A DNA stretch of 64,000 bases from contig CAVOFV010000005.1 in assembly GCA_963695085.1 (NCBI GenBank), positions 193,709 to 257,708 on the forward strand, read 5' to 3'. Position 1 is the stretch's first letter. Every line of letters begins with the position of its first letter. Position numbers and translations under genes: made by a program. The DNA comes from SG8-30 sp963695085. GTDB taxonomy: Bacteria; Pseudomonadota; Gammaproteobacteria; Steroidobacterales; Steroidobacteraceae. The notes below the pieces were generated by a model. It did not search any database, had not been told where the DNA came from, and saw only the letters and a list, made by a program, of their open reading frames with translations. Shown piece after piece: positions 51,439 through 59,367 of the stretch.

Positions 51439-52119
51439 GTGTCGCACGAACACCGCAAAGTTCCGAACCCGCACGTGGTCTTCGTGCACGGCCTGTGGAT
51501 GAGCGGGCTGGAAACGCTGTGGATCCGCCGGCGCGTCAGGAACCTGGGCTTCACACCGCAGGTGTTTCATTACGCGAGCCTGCACGCCAGCGTCGAGCAG
51601 GTGGTCGAAGGCCTGTCCGCCGTGCTCGCGGGCCTGGCGCCGCCCGTGCATCTCGTCGGCCACAGCCTGGGCGGCCTCATGCTGCTCCGGCTGTTTGAAC
51701 TGCGGCCCGACCAGCCGCCTGGCCGGGTCGTGCTGATGGGCGCGCCGGCCGCGGGCAGCCACGCCGCGCAGAACGTTGCGCGCTGGGCCATCGGGCCTGC
51801 CGTGCTGGGGCCGCTGGCGCTGGCGGAACTCGCCGGCAGCCGGCCACGGCGCTGGACCGTGCCGCGCCAGCTCGGTGTCGTCGCCGGCTCCGGGCGCAGG
51901 GGTGTCGGCCGGCTGGTGTCCGACCTGCCGGAACCGAATGACGGGACCGTCACGGTCGGCGAGACGCGCATCGAGGGCATGACCGATCACGTGGTCCTGC
52001 CGGTCACGCACACGGGGATGCTCGTTTCGGCGGCGGTGGCGCAGCACGTCGCGCGCTTCCTGCATCGCGGCAGGTTTGCGGACGACGCGGGTCCGGCGTC
52101 TGACCCTTCCAGGGTCTGA
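51439..52119 (+). CDS. alpha/beta hydrolase (lipase/esterase-like)
   Basis: A 226-residue protein with an HGLW oxyanion region near residue 18 (VVFVHGLWMSG) and the nucleophile elbow GHSLGG (Ser around residue 76). A likely acid and base lie in PEPNDGTV and VTHTGM. No signal peptide is seen, so it is probably cytoplasmic. The substrate is unknown; the compact form is like small esterases or PGAP1-type hydrolases. Start GTG with GAGG 11 bases upstream. Its last codons contain an inverted repeat. Confidence 0.85.
   Translation: MSHEHRKVPNPHVVFVHGLWMSGLETLWIRRRVRNLGFTPQVFHYASLHASVEQVVEGLSAVLAGLAPPVHLVGHSLGGLMLLRLFELRPDQPPGRVVLMGAPAAGSHAAQNVARWAIGPAVLGPLALAELAGSRPRRWTVPRQLGVVAGSGRRGVGRLVSDLPEPNDGTVTVGETRIEGMTDHVVLPVTHTGMLVSAAVAQHVARFLHRGRFADDAGPASDPSRV
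52089..52116. repeat. REP-like palindrome at the 3' end of the hydrolase gene
   Basis: GGGTC-N8-GACCC is followed at once by GACCCT-TCC-AGGGTC, a perfect 6-3-6 inverted repeat that overlaps the last codons of the hydrolase. It may also end transcription between the hydrolase and the convergent mutS. The shared GGGTC/GACCC core links it to the palindrome inside mutS. Confidence 0.45.
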
Positions 52120-52125
52120 GCCGTC

Positions 52126-54735
52126 CTACAATTTCGACTTCAGCTCGTACAGGACCGCCAGCGCCTCGCGCGGCGTCAGGCGGTCGGGGTCGGTTTCATC
52201 CAGCAGCGCGAGTGCCTCGCTGGGGCGGGCTGCAATGGTGAGGTCCAGCGGAGGGGTCGGACCCTCAGCATGCCCAGGCCCCATGGAGTGGGGCCTGGCC
52301 CCTGCCTCCAGCGTGCTGAGGTAGCGTTTTGCGCTCGCGATCACCTCGCGCGGCACGCCTGCGAGCTGCGCCACCTGCAGGCCGTAGCTACGGCTCGCCG
52401 GTCCCGGCTTGACCGCGTGCAGGAAGATCAGCTCGTCGCCGTGCCCGGTCGCGTCGAGGTGCACGTTGCTCACCTCGCCGATCTCGCCCGCCAGCGCGGT
52501 CAGCTCGAAGTAATGCGTCGCGAACAGCGTGAAGGTGCGCATGCGCCGCGCGATGTGGCTGGCGCTGGCCCAGGCCAGCGACAGGCCGTCGTAGGTGCTG
52601 GTGCCGCGGCCGATTTCGTCCATCAGCACGAGGCTCGAGTCGGTCGCGTTGTTGAGGATGACGGCAGCCTCCGTCATCTCGACCATGAACGTCGAGCGGC
52701 CGCCGGCCAGGTCATCCGAGGCGCCGATGCGCGTGAAGATGCGGTCGATCGGCCCGATCACCGCGCGCGTGGCGGGCACGAAGCTGCCCATGCCGGCCAG
52801 GATCACGATCAGCGCCGCCTGCCGCATGTAGGTCGACTTGCCGCCCATGTTCGGGCCGGTGATGACCAGCATGCGCGTGGCGTCGTCGAGCGACAGGTCG
52901 TTCGGCACGAACGGCGTGTCCAGCATGCGCTCGACCACCGGGTGCCGGCCGGCCTCGATCTCGAGCTTCGGGTCGCCGGTCAGCTGCGGTCGTACGTAGT
53001 CGAGCGCGACGGCGCGTTCGGCCAGGTTGGCCAGCACGTCCACCAGCGTCAGCGCGTCGGCCATGCCGCGCAGGTCAGCGAGTTCCGCGATCAGGCGCTC
53101 GAGCAGCTCGTCGTACAGCTGCTTCTCGCGCTGCAGCGCACGGTCGCGCGCGCCAAGCACCTTGTCCTCGAACTGCTTCAGTTCGGGCGTCACGAAGCGC
53201 TCGACGCTGCGCATGGTCTGGCGCCGGTGATACTCGGCAGGCACGCGCTCGGCCAGCGTGCGCGGCACCTCGATGAAGTAACCCTGCACGCGATTGAAGC
53301 CGAGCTTGAGCGCCGTGAGACCCGTGCGCAGCCGTTCCTGCCGCTCGAAGTCGAGCAGCCAGCTGTCGGTGTCGTTCGAGATCGAACGCAGCTCGTCGAG
53401 CTCGCGGTCGTGGCCGTCGCCGATCACGCCACCCTCGCGGATCAGGGTCGGCGGCGACTCGACGATGGCGCGCTCGAGCAGGCCGTGCAGGTCGGGCCGG
53501 GCGACGAGCGCCCCGCGCGCGCCATCCAGCAGCGGCGTGTCCAGTCCGTGCAGGTCCTGGTGAACCTGCGGCAACGCCGCCAGCGCGGCGCGCAGGGCCG
53601 CGAGGTCGCGGGGCTTGGCGGTCTTCAGCGCGATGCGGGCCAGGATCCGCTCGACGTCGCCGACCTGGCGCAGGCGCTGGTGGATGTCCTGGACCCGGCC
53701 GCTCGCGATCAGCGTCTCGATGGCGTGATAGCGGCGCTCGAGTGCGTCCCGGTCGCGCAGCGGGCGCTGCATCCAGCGCCGCAGCTGGCGGCCGCCCATC
53801 GCGGTCGCCGTGCGATCCAGCACGCCCGCCAGCGTCGCGTCCGGGCGCTGGCTCAGGCTCTGCTCGAGTTCGAGGTTGCGGCGCGTCGCGGCGTCCAGCT
53901 GCAACGCACTCTCGCGTACCTCGGTGGCCAGCCCCGTGAGATGCGGCAGCGCCGAGCGCTGCGTGTCGCGCACATACCCGAGCAGCGCACCCGCGGCGCG
54001 GATGGCCAGCGGCATGCCGGCGCAGCCGAAACCCGCGAGGTCGCGCACGCCAAACTGCGAGGTCAGCTGCCGCAACGCGGACTCGGCCTCGAAGTGCCAC
54101 GGCGGCCGGCGCCGCACGCCGCCCGCGGGCAGGCCGAGGCGCGCCGGCGCGAGGTCCTCGGGCACCAGCAATTCGGCCGGACGAAGCCGTTCGAGTTCCG
54201 CTTCCAGCGCCTCGCGCCCGGCGGCCTCCAGCACCGTGAAGCGGCCGGCGCTGAGGTCCAGCCAGGCCAGCCCGAAGCGCTCGGCGTCGACGCACAACGA
54301 CGCCAGCAGCGTGTCGCGCCGCTCCTCCAGCAGCGCGTCCTCGGTGACGGTACCGGGCGTGACGACGCGCACGACCTCGCGGTCCATGGGACCCTTGCCC
54401 TTGCCGGCCTCGCCGACCTGCTCACACAGGGCGACCGACTCGCCCAGCCGCACCAGCCGCGCCAGGTAAGTGTCGAGCTTGTCGACCGGCACGCCAGCCA
54501 TCGGGATCGGTTCGCCGGCGGACTCGCCGCGTTGCGTCAGCACGATGTCGAGCAGCCGCGAGGCGCGCCGCGCGTCGTCGTAGAACATCTCGTAGAAGTC
54601 GCCCATCCGGTACAGCAGCAGCACGTCGGGGTTTTCGGCCTTGATGCGCAGGTATTGCTGCATCATCGGCGTGTGCCCGGTCAGCCCCTCGAACAGCGGC
54701 TCGGTCGTTGGCTGTTTCGGCTTGCGCGGCGGCAT
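52126..54735 (-). CDS. mutS: DNA mismatch repair protein MutS
   Basis: Mismatch-recognition ATPase of 869 residues. The N-terminal mismatch-binding domain holds GDFYEMFYDDA (Phe-x-Glu motif), then connector, lever and clamp domains, and the ATPase with GPNMGGKSTYMRQ, DEIGRGTSTYDG and the C-terminal dimerisation helix (LTPREALAVLYELKSKL). The linker before that helix contains residues coded by two palindromes (52251-52298). The ATG at 54735 (MPPRKPKQP) is chosen because homology begins just after it; it has no strong ribosome site. Confidence 0.96.
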   Translation of the reverse strand: MPPRKPKQPTTEPLFEGLTGHTPMMQQYLRIKAENPDVLLLYRMGDFYEMFYDDARRASRLLDIVLTQRGESAGEPIPMAGVPVDKLDTYLARLVRLGESVALCEQVGEAGKGKGPMDREVVRVVTPGTVTEDALLEERRDTLLASLCVDAERFGLAWLDLSAGRFTVLEAAGREALEAELERLRPAELLVPEDLAPARLGLPAGGVRRRPPWHFEAESALRQLTSQFGVRDLAGFGCAGMPLAIRAAGALLGYVRDTQRSALPHLTGLATEVRESALQLDAATRRNLELEQSLSQRPDATLAGVLDRTATAMGGRQLRRWMQRPLRDRDALERRYHAIETLIASGRVQDIHQRLRQVGDVERILARIALKTAKPRDLAALRAALAALPQVHQDLHGLDTPLLDGARGALVARPDLHGLLERAIVESPPTLIREGGVIGDGHDRELDELRSISNDTDSWLLDFERQERLRTGLTALKLGFNRVQGYFIEVPRTLAERVPAEYHRRQTMRSVERFVTPELKQFEDKVLGARDRALQREKQLYDELLERLIAELADLRGMADALTLVDVLANLAERAVALDYVRPQLTGDPKLEIEAGRHPVVERMLDTPFVPNDLSLDDATRMLVITGPNMGGKSTYMRQAALIVILAGMGSFVPATRAVIGPIDRIFTRIGASDDLAGGRSTFMVEMTEAAVILNNATDSSLVLMDEIGRGTSTYDGLSLAWASASHIARRMRTFTLFATHYFELTALAGEIGEVSNVHLDATGHGDELIFLHAVKPGPASRSYGLQVAQLAGVPREVIASAKRYLSTLEAGARPHSMGPGHAEGPTPPLDLTIAARPSEALALLDETDPDRLTPREALAVLYELKSKL
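52251..52298. repeat. pair of palindromes inside the mutS linker, REP-like
   Basis: GAGGG-GTCGGA-CCCTC (52251-52266, with GGGTC-G-GACCC inside) is followed eight bases later by a perfect 10-base inverted repeat, CCAGGCCCCA-TGGAG-TGGGGCCTGG (52274-52298). Both are translated in frame in the variable MutS linker. The close pair of GC-rich palindromes looks like a repetitive extragenic palindrome that has been tolerated inside a gene. Confidence 0.55.
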
Positions 54736-54757
54736 GGCGGGATGCGGCAGCCGGTGC

Positions 54758-55726
54758 TCAGGCGAATGCCGAGGGCAGCGCGACGGCCTCGGCATACTCA
54801 TAGGCCAGCTGGCCGACGAGTTCCTCAACCGTCGGGATGTCGTGGATCGTGCCGACGCCGTGGCCGGCCGACCAGATGTCCTTCCACGCGCGCGCGCCGG
54901 CCTTGGCCGGGTCGAACAGGTCGCGCGCCGGCCCGCTGCCCGCACCGAGCGCGTCCGGGTCGAGTCCCGCTCGTTCGATGCTGGCGCGCAGGTAGTTCGC
55001 GCTGATGCCGCTGAAGACCGGCGTGTAGACGATGTCCGCGGCCGTGGCGGCGAGCACTGCCTGTTTCTGCTCGTCCGGCACGTGCGCCTCGCGCGTCGCG
55101 ATGAAACGCGTGCCCATGTAGCCGAAATCCGCGCCCATCGCCTCCACCGCGCGCAGCTGCCTGCCGTTCGTGAGCGCGCCGGCCAGCACGATGGGGCCCT
55201 CGAAGAACTCCCTGACCTCGGCCAGCAGCGCGAACGGCGACAGCAGGCCGGCGTGGCCGCCCGCACCGGCGCAGACCAGGATCAGGCCGTCCACGCCACA
55301 CTCAAGCGCGGTCCGCGCGTGCCTGATCGAGATGACGTCGTGGAAGACCAGCCCGCCATAGGCGTGCACGTCGACACAAACCCGGTCCGGCTTGCCGACG
55401 GAGGTGATCAGCAAAGGCACCCGGTGCTGCACGGCGAGCGCCAGGTCTTCGTCGCGGCGCGTGTTCGAGCGGTGCAGGATCAGGTTCATGCCGAATGGCG
55501 CCACGCGGCGGTCGGGTTGGGCCGCGGCATGGGCGGCCGTTTCCGCGGCAATCCGCGTCAGCCAGCCGTCCAGCTCCTCCAGCGAGCGGGCATTGAGGGA
55601 CGGGAAGGCGCCCAGCACGCCCGCCTTGCACTGCGCGATGACCAGTTCGGGATAGCTGGCGATGAACATTGGCGCGCCGATCAACGGCAGCGCCAGGCGG
55701 TCCGCGAACTGCTCGGGCATCGGCAT
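54758..55726 (-). CDS. nitronate monooxygenase-like flavoprotein
   Basis: TIM-barrel FMN protein of 322 residues in the 2-nitropropane dioxygenase / enoyl-ACP reductase II-like family. Seen are LPLIGAPMFIASYPELV at the N-terminus, the FMN-phosphate segment CAGAGGHAG, LAGALTNGRQLRAVEAMGADFGYMGTRFIAT and the C-terminal GHGVG. The true substrate (nitronate or other) cannot be set. The ATG at 55726 has AGGAAG upstream. A second ATG two codons later is an alternative. It lies 22 bases upstream of mutS in the same direction. Confidence 0.9.
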   Translation of the reverse strand: MPMPEQFADRLALPLIGAPMFIASYPELVIAQCKAGVLGAFPSLNARSLEELDGWLTRIAAETAAHAAAQPDRRVAPFGMNLILHRSNTRRDEDLALAVQHRVPLLITSVGKPDRVCVDVHAYGGLVFHDVISIRHARTALECGVDGLILVCAGAGGHAGLLSPFALLAEVREFFEGPIVLAGALTNGRQLRAVEAMGADFGYMGTRFIATREAHVPDEQKQAVLAATAADIVYTPVFSGISANYLRASIERAGLDPDALGAGSGPARDLFDPAKAGARAWKDIWSAGHGVGTIHDIPTVEELVGQLAYEYAEAVALPSAFA

Positions 55727-55761
55727 CGGCTCTTCCTGCTGGGGCCTGCTTGGGCGCGTGC

Positions 55762-55770
55762 AGTCTAACA
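55762..55770 (-). promoter_or_regulatory. extended -10 element before the flavoprotein gene
   Basis: On the - strand TGTTAGACT fits an extended -10, the same TAGACT core as in front of the prolyl oligopeptidase. Transcription would begin about 29 bases before the ATG. It might also read on into mutS. Confidence 0.4.
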
Positions 55771-55867
55771 ACCGGCCCGGCACCCGTGTACCGGCGGATC
55801 AAGCGGCGCGTGCGATAAACTACCGCCGGCAAGGGCCGACTCCCACGGGCCCGCCGGAGCCCGCACG

Positions 55868-56641
55868 ATGACCACCCGCTACCACGTGAACCATGGCGTC
55901 GCGACGCTGGAAATGGCGCGCCCCGAGAAGCGCAATGCGCTGACCCAGGAGATGTACGCGGGACTGGCCGACGGGCTCGAGTCCGCAGCGGCTGACGAGG
56001 CGGTGCGGGCCATCATCATCACGGGCCAGCCCGGCATCTTCACGGCCGGCAACGAGCTGGCGGACTTCGCGAAGCCGCTGCCGGCCGGTGCCGAGTTCCC
56101 GGCGCGCCGTTTCATGAGGGCGCTGGCGCAGGCGGACAAGCCGGTGATCGCCGCGGTGACCGGGCCGGCGGTCGGCATAGGCGTGACGATGCTGCTGCAT
56201 TGCGACCTCGTCTACGTGGCCGCCGGCGCGACCCTGTCCATGCCGTTCGTCAGCCTCGGGCTGGTGCCCGAGTTCGCCTCCAGCCTGTTGCTGCCACAGC
56301 GCCTCGGCCATGTGCGGGCGGCCGGGAAACTGCTGCTCGGCGAGCCGATGACGGCCGACGAGGCCGTGCACCTGGGCCTGGCCAACGCGGTGCTGCCCGC
56401 GGACCAGGTGCTGGCGCATGCACGGGCCGAGGCCGAGCGCTTCAATGGGCTGCCGCCGGACGGTGTGCGCGCCAGCAAGCGCCTCATGAAGCGTGCGCAG
56501 GCGAAGTTGATCGAGGAGACGATCGCCGGGGAGCTCGAGGTGTTCGGGTCGCGGCTGGGCAGCGCCGAGGTGCGCGAGGCCGTGACCGCGTTCTTCGAGA
56601 AACGGGCGCCGGATTTCGCGCGGGTCCGGGGCAACGGCTGA
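55868..56641 (+). CDS. enoyl-CoA hydratase/isomerase family protein
   Basis: Crotonase-fold protein of 257 residues. The oxyanion-hole and substrate segments FTAGNELADFAKPL and GPAVGIGVTMLLHCDLVYVA are present, followed by SMPFVSLGLVPEFASSLLLPQRLG with the catalytic-position Glu. This is the single-domain form acting on enoyl-CoA thioesters, in beta-oxidation or a related pathway. Exact substrate unknown. It is followed after four bases by pncC but the two are not obviously related in function. Confidence 0.92.
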   Translation: MTTRYHVNHGVATLEMARPEKRNALTQEMYAGLADGLESAAADEAVRAIIITGQPGIFTAGNELADFAKPLPAGAEFPARRFMRALAQADKPVIAAVTGPAVGIGVTMLLHCDLVYVAAGATLSMPFVSLGLVPEFASSLLLPQRLGHVRAAGKLLLGEPMTADEAVHLGLANAVLPADQVLAHARAEAERFNGLPPDGVRASKRLMKRAQAKLIEETIAGELEVFGSRLGSAEVREAVTAFFEKRAPDFARVRGNG

Positions 56642-56645
56642 ACCC

Positions 56646-57146
56646 ATGGCCACCGTCTCGAATGCCACGCTGGCGAGGCTGGTCAAGCAGGTCGCGACGC
56701 ACCTGCTGGAGCGCGGCGGAGTGCTGGTCACGGCCGAGTCCTGCACCGGCGGCCTGATCGCGAAGTGCCTGACCGACCTGCCGGGCAGCTCGGCGTGGTT
56801 CGAGCGTGGCTGGGTCACCTACAGCGACCGCGCCAAACGCCAGGACATCGGCGTGGCGGCCGGCCTGATCAAGCGCCACGGCGCGGTCAGCGAGCAGGTG
56901 GTCCGTGCGATGGTGGTGGGCGCGCTGCGCTCGAGCAGGGCCGACACGGCCGTAGCGGTGACCGGCATCGCCGGGCCGGAGGGCGGCACCGCCGAGAAGC
57001 CGGTCGGTACCGTGTGGATCTCGTGGGCGCGCCGCGACGGCGCGCGCACGCTGGTCCGCGCGCGGCGGTTCCTGTTCGGCGGCGCGCGGGACGCCGTGCG
57101 CCGGCAGTCGGCCGCGGCGGCGCTCAAGGGCCTGATCGAGCCGTGA
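56646..57146 (+). CDS. pncC: nicotinamide-nucleotide amidohydrolase (CinA C-terminal domain)
   Basis: A 166-residue stand-alone CinA-type amidase that deaminates nicotinamide mononucleotide in NAD recycling. The motif VTAESCTGGLIAKCLTDLPGSS with the catalytic Ser and the ITGIAGPEGGTAEKPVGTVW-type loop are clear. The N-terminal COG1058 domain of full CinA is absent, as in E. coli YgaD, which also lies just upstream of recA. Its stop overlaps the thpR GTG. Confidence 0.94.
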   Translation: MATVSNATLARLVKQVATHLLERGGVLVTAESCTGGLIAKCLTDLPGSSAWFERGWVTYSDRAKRQDIGVAAGLIKRHGAVSEQVVRAMVVGALRSSRADTAVAVTGIAGPEGGTAEKPVGTVWISWARRDGARTLVRARRFLFGGARDAVRRQSAAAALKGLIEP

Positions 57147-57727
57147 CGGCGGACCGGCAGCCAACTGCGCCCACCCGGCGCCTGTTCTTCGCCTGCTGGC
57201 CGGACGCGGCCACCCGTGCAGCCATGTCGGCCGCGACCCGGGACATCGTACGTGGCAGCGGCGGCCGGCCCGTGGCGTCATCCAGGCTGCACATGACGCT
57301 GCTGTTCCTCGGCGCGGTGCGCGCGACCGACCTGCCGGCCGTCATGGCGGCCGCGGCCGGCCCCACCGTGGCGCCGTTCGAACTCCTGTTCGATGGCGTC
57401 GAGCACTGGTCGAAACCGCAGGTGCTGGTGGCGGTTGCCTCGTCGCCGCCGCAGGCGGCGGCGCGGCTGGCGGAGGCTCTCGGCGCACGGCTGGTCCTGG
57501 CGGGGCTGCCCATCGAGCGCCGCCCGTGGCGGCCGCACGTCACCCTGGCGCGCAAAGTGGTCCGGCCCGCGGCCCGGCCCGGCCCGGCGCCCGTGCGCTG
57601 GGCGGTCCCCGAGCTGTCGCTGGTCGAATCGCTGGCGGACCCGGCCGGGGTGCACTACGTCGTGGTGCGGCGCTGGCCGCTCGCGGCGCCTGGGTCGCCC
57701 CCTGAGCCACCCGGTCCCGCACACTGA
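57143..57727 (+). CDS. thpR: RNA 2',3'-cyclic phosphodiesterase (LigT/ThpR)
   Basis: 2H phosphoesterase of 194 residues with the two HxT motifs: HMTL (about residue 50) in SSRLHMTLLFLG and HVTL (about residue 132) in PWRPHVTLARK. The family opens 2',3'-cyclic phosphates at RNA ends. The start is a GTG overlapping the pncC stop as GTGA; earlier in-frame codons lie inside pncC. The C-terminus is proline-rich. Confidence 0.91.
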   Translation: MTADRQPTAPTRRLFFACWPDAATRAAMSAATRDIVRGSGGRPVASSRLHMTLLFLGAVRATDLPAVMAAAAGPTVAPFELLFDGVEHWSKPQVLVAVASSPPQAAARLAEALGARLVLAGLPIERRPWRPHVTLARKVVRPAARPGPAPVRWAVPELSLVESLADPAGVHYVVVRRWPLAAPGSPPEPPGPAH

Positions 57728-57827
57728 TCACCAGGCTGATTTGCCGCCAACGCGCGCCTTATTCGGGCCACCACGGCGGCAGGTCGGATGTGAAATAATC
57801 ACCCGCATTCGCAAGGGAAGGAACGAG

Positions 57828-58886
57828 ATGGAAGACAATCGAAAGAAGGCGCTGGCCGCGGCCCTGAGCCAGATCGAAAAGCAGTTTGGCAAGGGCTCGG
57901 TCATGAAGCTCGGCGATTCCGGTCCGCTGGCGGACACGGAGGTCATCTCGAGCGGTTCGCTGGGCCTCGACATCGCGCTGGGCGTCGGCGGCCTGCCGCG
58001 TGGCCGGGTCGTGGAGATCTACGGGCCAGAGGCCTCCGGCAAGACCACCATGATGCTGTCGGCCATCGCGCAGGCGCAGAAGATCGGCGGCGTCGCGGCG
58101 TTCGTGGACGCCGAGCACGCGCTCGACCCGATCTACGCGCAGAACCTCGGCGTCAACCTGCAGGACCTGCTGGTGTCGCAGCCGGACACCGGCGAACAGG
58201 CGCTGGAAATCACCGACATGCTGGTGCGCTCCGGTGCGGTGGACATCGTGGTCATCGACTCGGTCGCGGCGCTGACGCCGAAGGCGGAGATCGAGGGTGA
58301 GATGGGCGAGATGCAGGTCGGCCTGCAGGCCCGGCTGATGTCGCAGGCGCTGCGCAAGCTGACCGCCAACATCAAGCGCTCCAACACGATGGTCGTGTTC
58401 ATCAACCAGATCCGCATGAAGATCGGCGTGATGTTCGGCAACCCGGAGACGACCAGCGGCGGCAACGCGCTCAAGTTCTATGCCTCCGTGCGGCTCGACA
58501 TCCGCCGCATCGGCATGCTCAAGAGCGGCGAGGAGGTCATCGGCAACCAGACCCGCGTCAAGGTCGTGAAGAACAAGGTCGCGCCGCCGTTCCGCGAGGC
58601 GGAGTTCGAGATCATCTACGGCAAGGGCATCTCGCGCGAGGGCGAGCTGATCGACCTGGGCGTCACGCACGGCCTGGTGGACAAGTCCGGGTCCTGGTAC
58701 TCCTATAACGGCGAGCGGGTCGGCCAGGGCAAGGACAACGCGCGCACCTACCTGCAGGAGCACCCCGAGATCGCCGACGAGATCGACGTGGCGCTGCGCG
58801 CCAGGTTGCTGCCGCCGAGACGGGCGGCCGCTGCGGAAGGCGGTGCTGCGGGCGGTGCTGCGGGCGGTGCTGCGGCGGAAGCCTGA
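57828..58886 (+). CDS. recA: recombinase RecA
   Basis: Strand-exchange ATPase and SOS co-protease of 352 residues. Walker A is GPEASGKTT, Walker B ends in VVIDSVAAL, the L1 region is GEMGEMQVG and L2 lies in GNPETTSGGNALKFYASV. An AAGGAA site precedes the ATG. The extreme C-terminus is odd: instead of the usual acidic tail there are three GGAA repeats and AEA, coded by a tandem repeat that overlaps the recX start. Upstream I see a weak AATAAT -10 but no CTGT-N8-ACAG LexA box. Confidence 0.98.
   Translation: MEDNRKKALAAALSQIEKQFGKGSVMKLGDSGPLADTEVISSGSLGLDIALGVGGLPRGRVVEIYGPEASGKTTMMLSAIAQAQKIGGVAAFVDAEHALDPIYAQNLGVNLQDLLVSQPDTGEQALEITDMLVRSGAVDIVVIDSVAALTPKAEIEGEMGEMQVGLQARLMSQALRKLTANIKRSNTMVVFINQIRMKIGVMFGNPETTSGGNALKFYASVRLDIRRIGMLKSGEEVIGNQTRVKVVKNKVAPPFREAEFEIIYGKGISREGELIDLGVTHGLVDKSGSWYSYNGERVGQGKDNARTYLQEHPEIADEIDVALRARLLPPRRAAAAEGGAAGGAAGGAAAEA
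58839..58874 (+). repeat. 12-bp tandem repeat across the recA 3' end and recX starts
   Basis: Three perfect copies of GGCGGTGCTGCG. In the recA frame they read Gly-Gly-Ala-Ala; in the recX frame each gives a GTG start codon (58843, 58855, 58867) followed by Leu-Arg-Ala or Leu-Arg-Arg. Confidence 0.95.
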
Positions 58887-59367
58887 CCGCCGGCGTCCGG
58901 CGGCGGCGCCGGACGACGCGACGGCGGCGCGGCTTGCTGCACTGAAGCTGCTGAACCGGCGCGACTACTGCGCGGCCGAGCTGTCTGCGCGACTCGTCGA
59001 ACGCGGCGCGTCGGCGGACACGGCGGCCGCGGTGGTGCAGGCGCTGGGCGGCGAGCGCCTCGTCGACGACGAGCGTTACGCGGGGCACTATGTGGACTGG
59101 CATGCGGGCCGCGGCCAGGGTCCGGTGCGCATCGCCCACGACCTCGAACGCCTCGGGGTGCCCGTGGCGATCGTCGAGCGCGCCGTGGATGCGCGCTCGA
59201 CGGCGTGGCGTGAGCGGTGCCTGCGGGTGCGGCACAGGCGCTTCGGCGCCGCGGTGCCGAGGGAATGGAAGGAGCGCGCCCGCCAGGCGCGCTTCCTGCA
59301 GCAGCGGGGCTTCAGCGCGGACCTGGTCCGTGCTGCCCTCGGCAACGATATCGGGCTGGACGAATGA
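58867..59367 (+). CDS. recX: regulatory protein RecX
   Basis: Modulator that caps or disassembles RecA filaments; about 166 residues. Three-helix repeats are visible, starting ARLAALKLLNRRDYCAAELSARL, then GGERLVDDERYAGHYVDW and RFLQQRGFSADLVRAAL. The start is uncertain: three GTG codons at 58843, 58855 and 58867 lie in the tandem repeat within the recA end, and the last gives the smallest overlap (20 bases). Overlap with both recA and alaS (ATGA) suggests coupling within one transcript. Confidence 0.92.
   Translation: MLRRKPDRRRPAAAPDDATAARLAALKLLNRRDYCAAELSARLVERGASADTAAAVVQALGGERLVDDERYAGHYVDWHAGRGQGPVRIAHDLERLGVPVAIVERAVDARSTAWRERCLRVRHRRFGAAVPREWKERARQARFLQQRGFSADLVRAALGNDIGLDE

Noticed and set aside
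57728..57827. LexA box before recA
   Set aside because: I searched by eye for CTGT-N8-ACAG and similar dyads and found none; a lineage-specific LexA motif cannot be ruled out.
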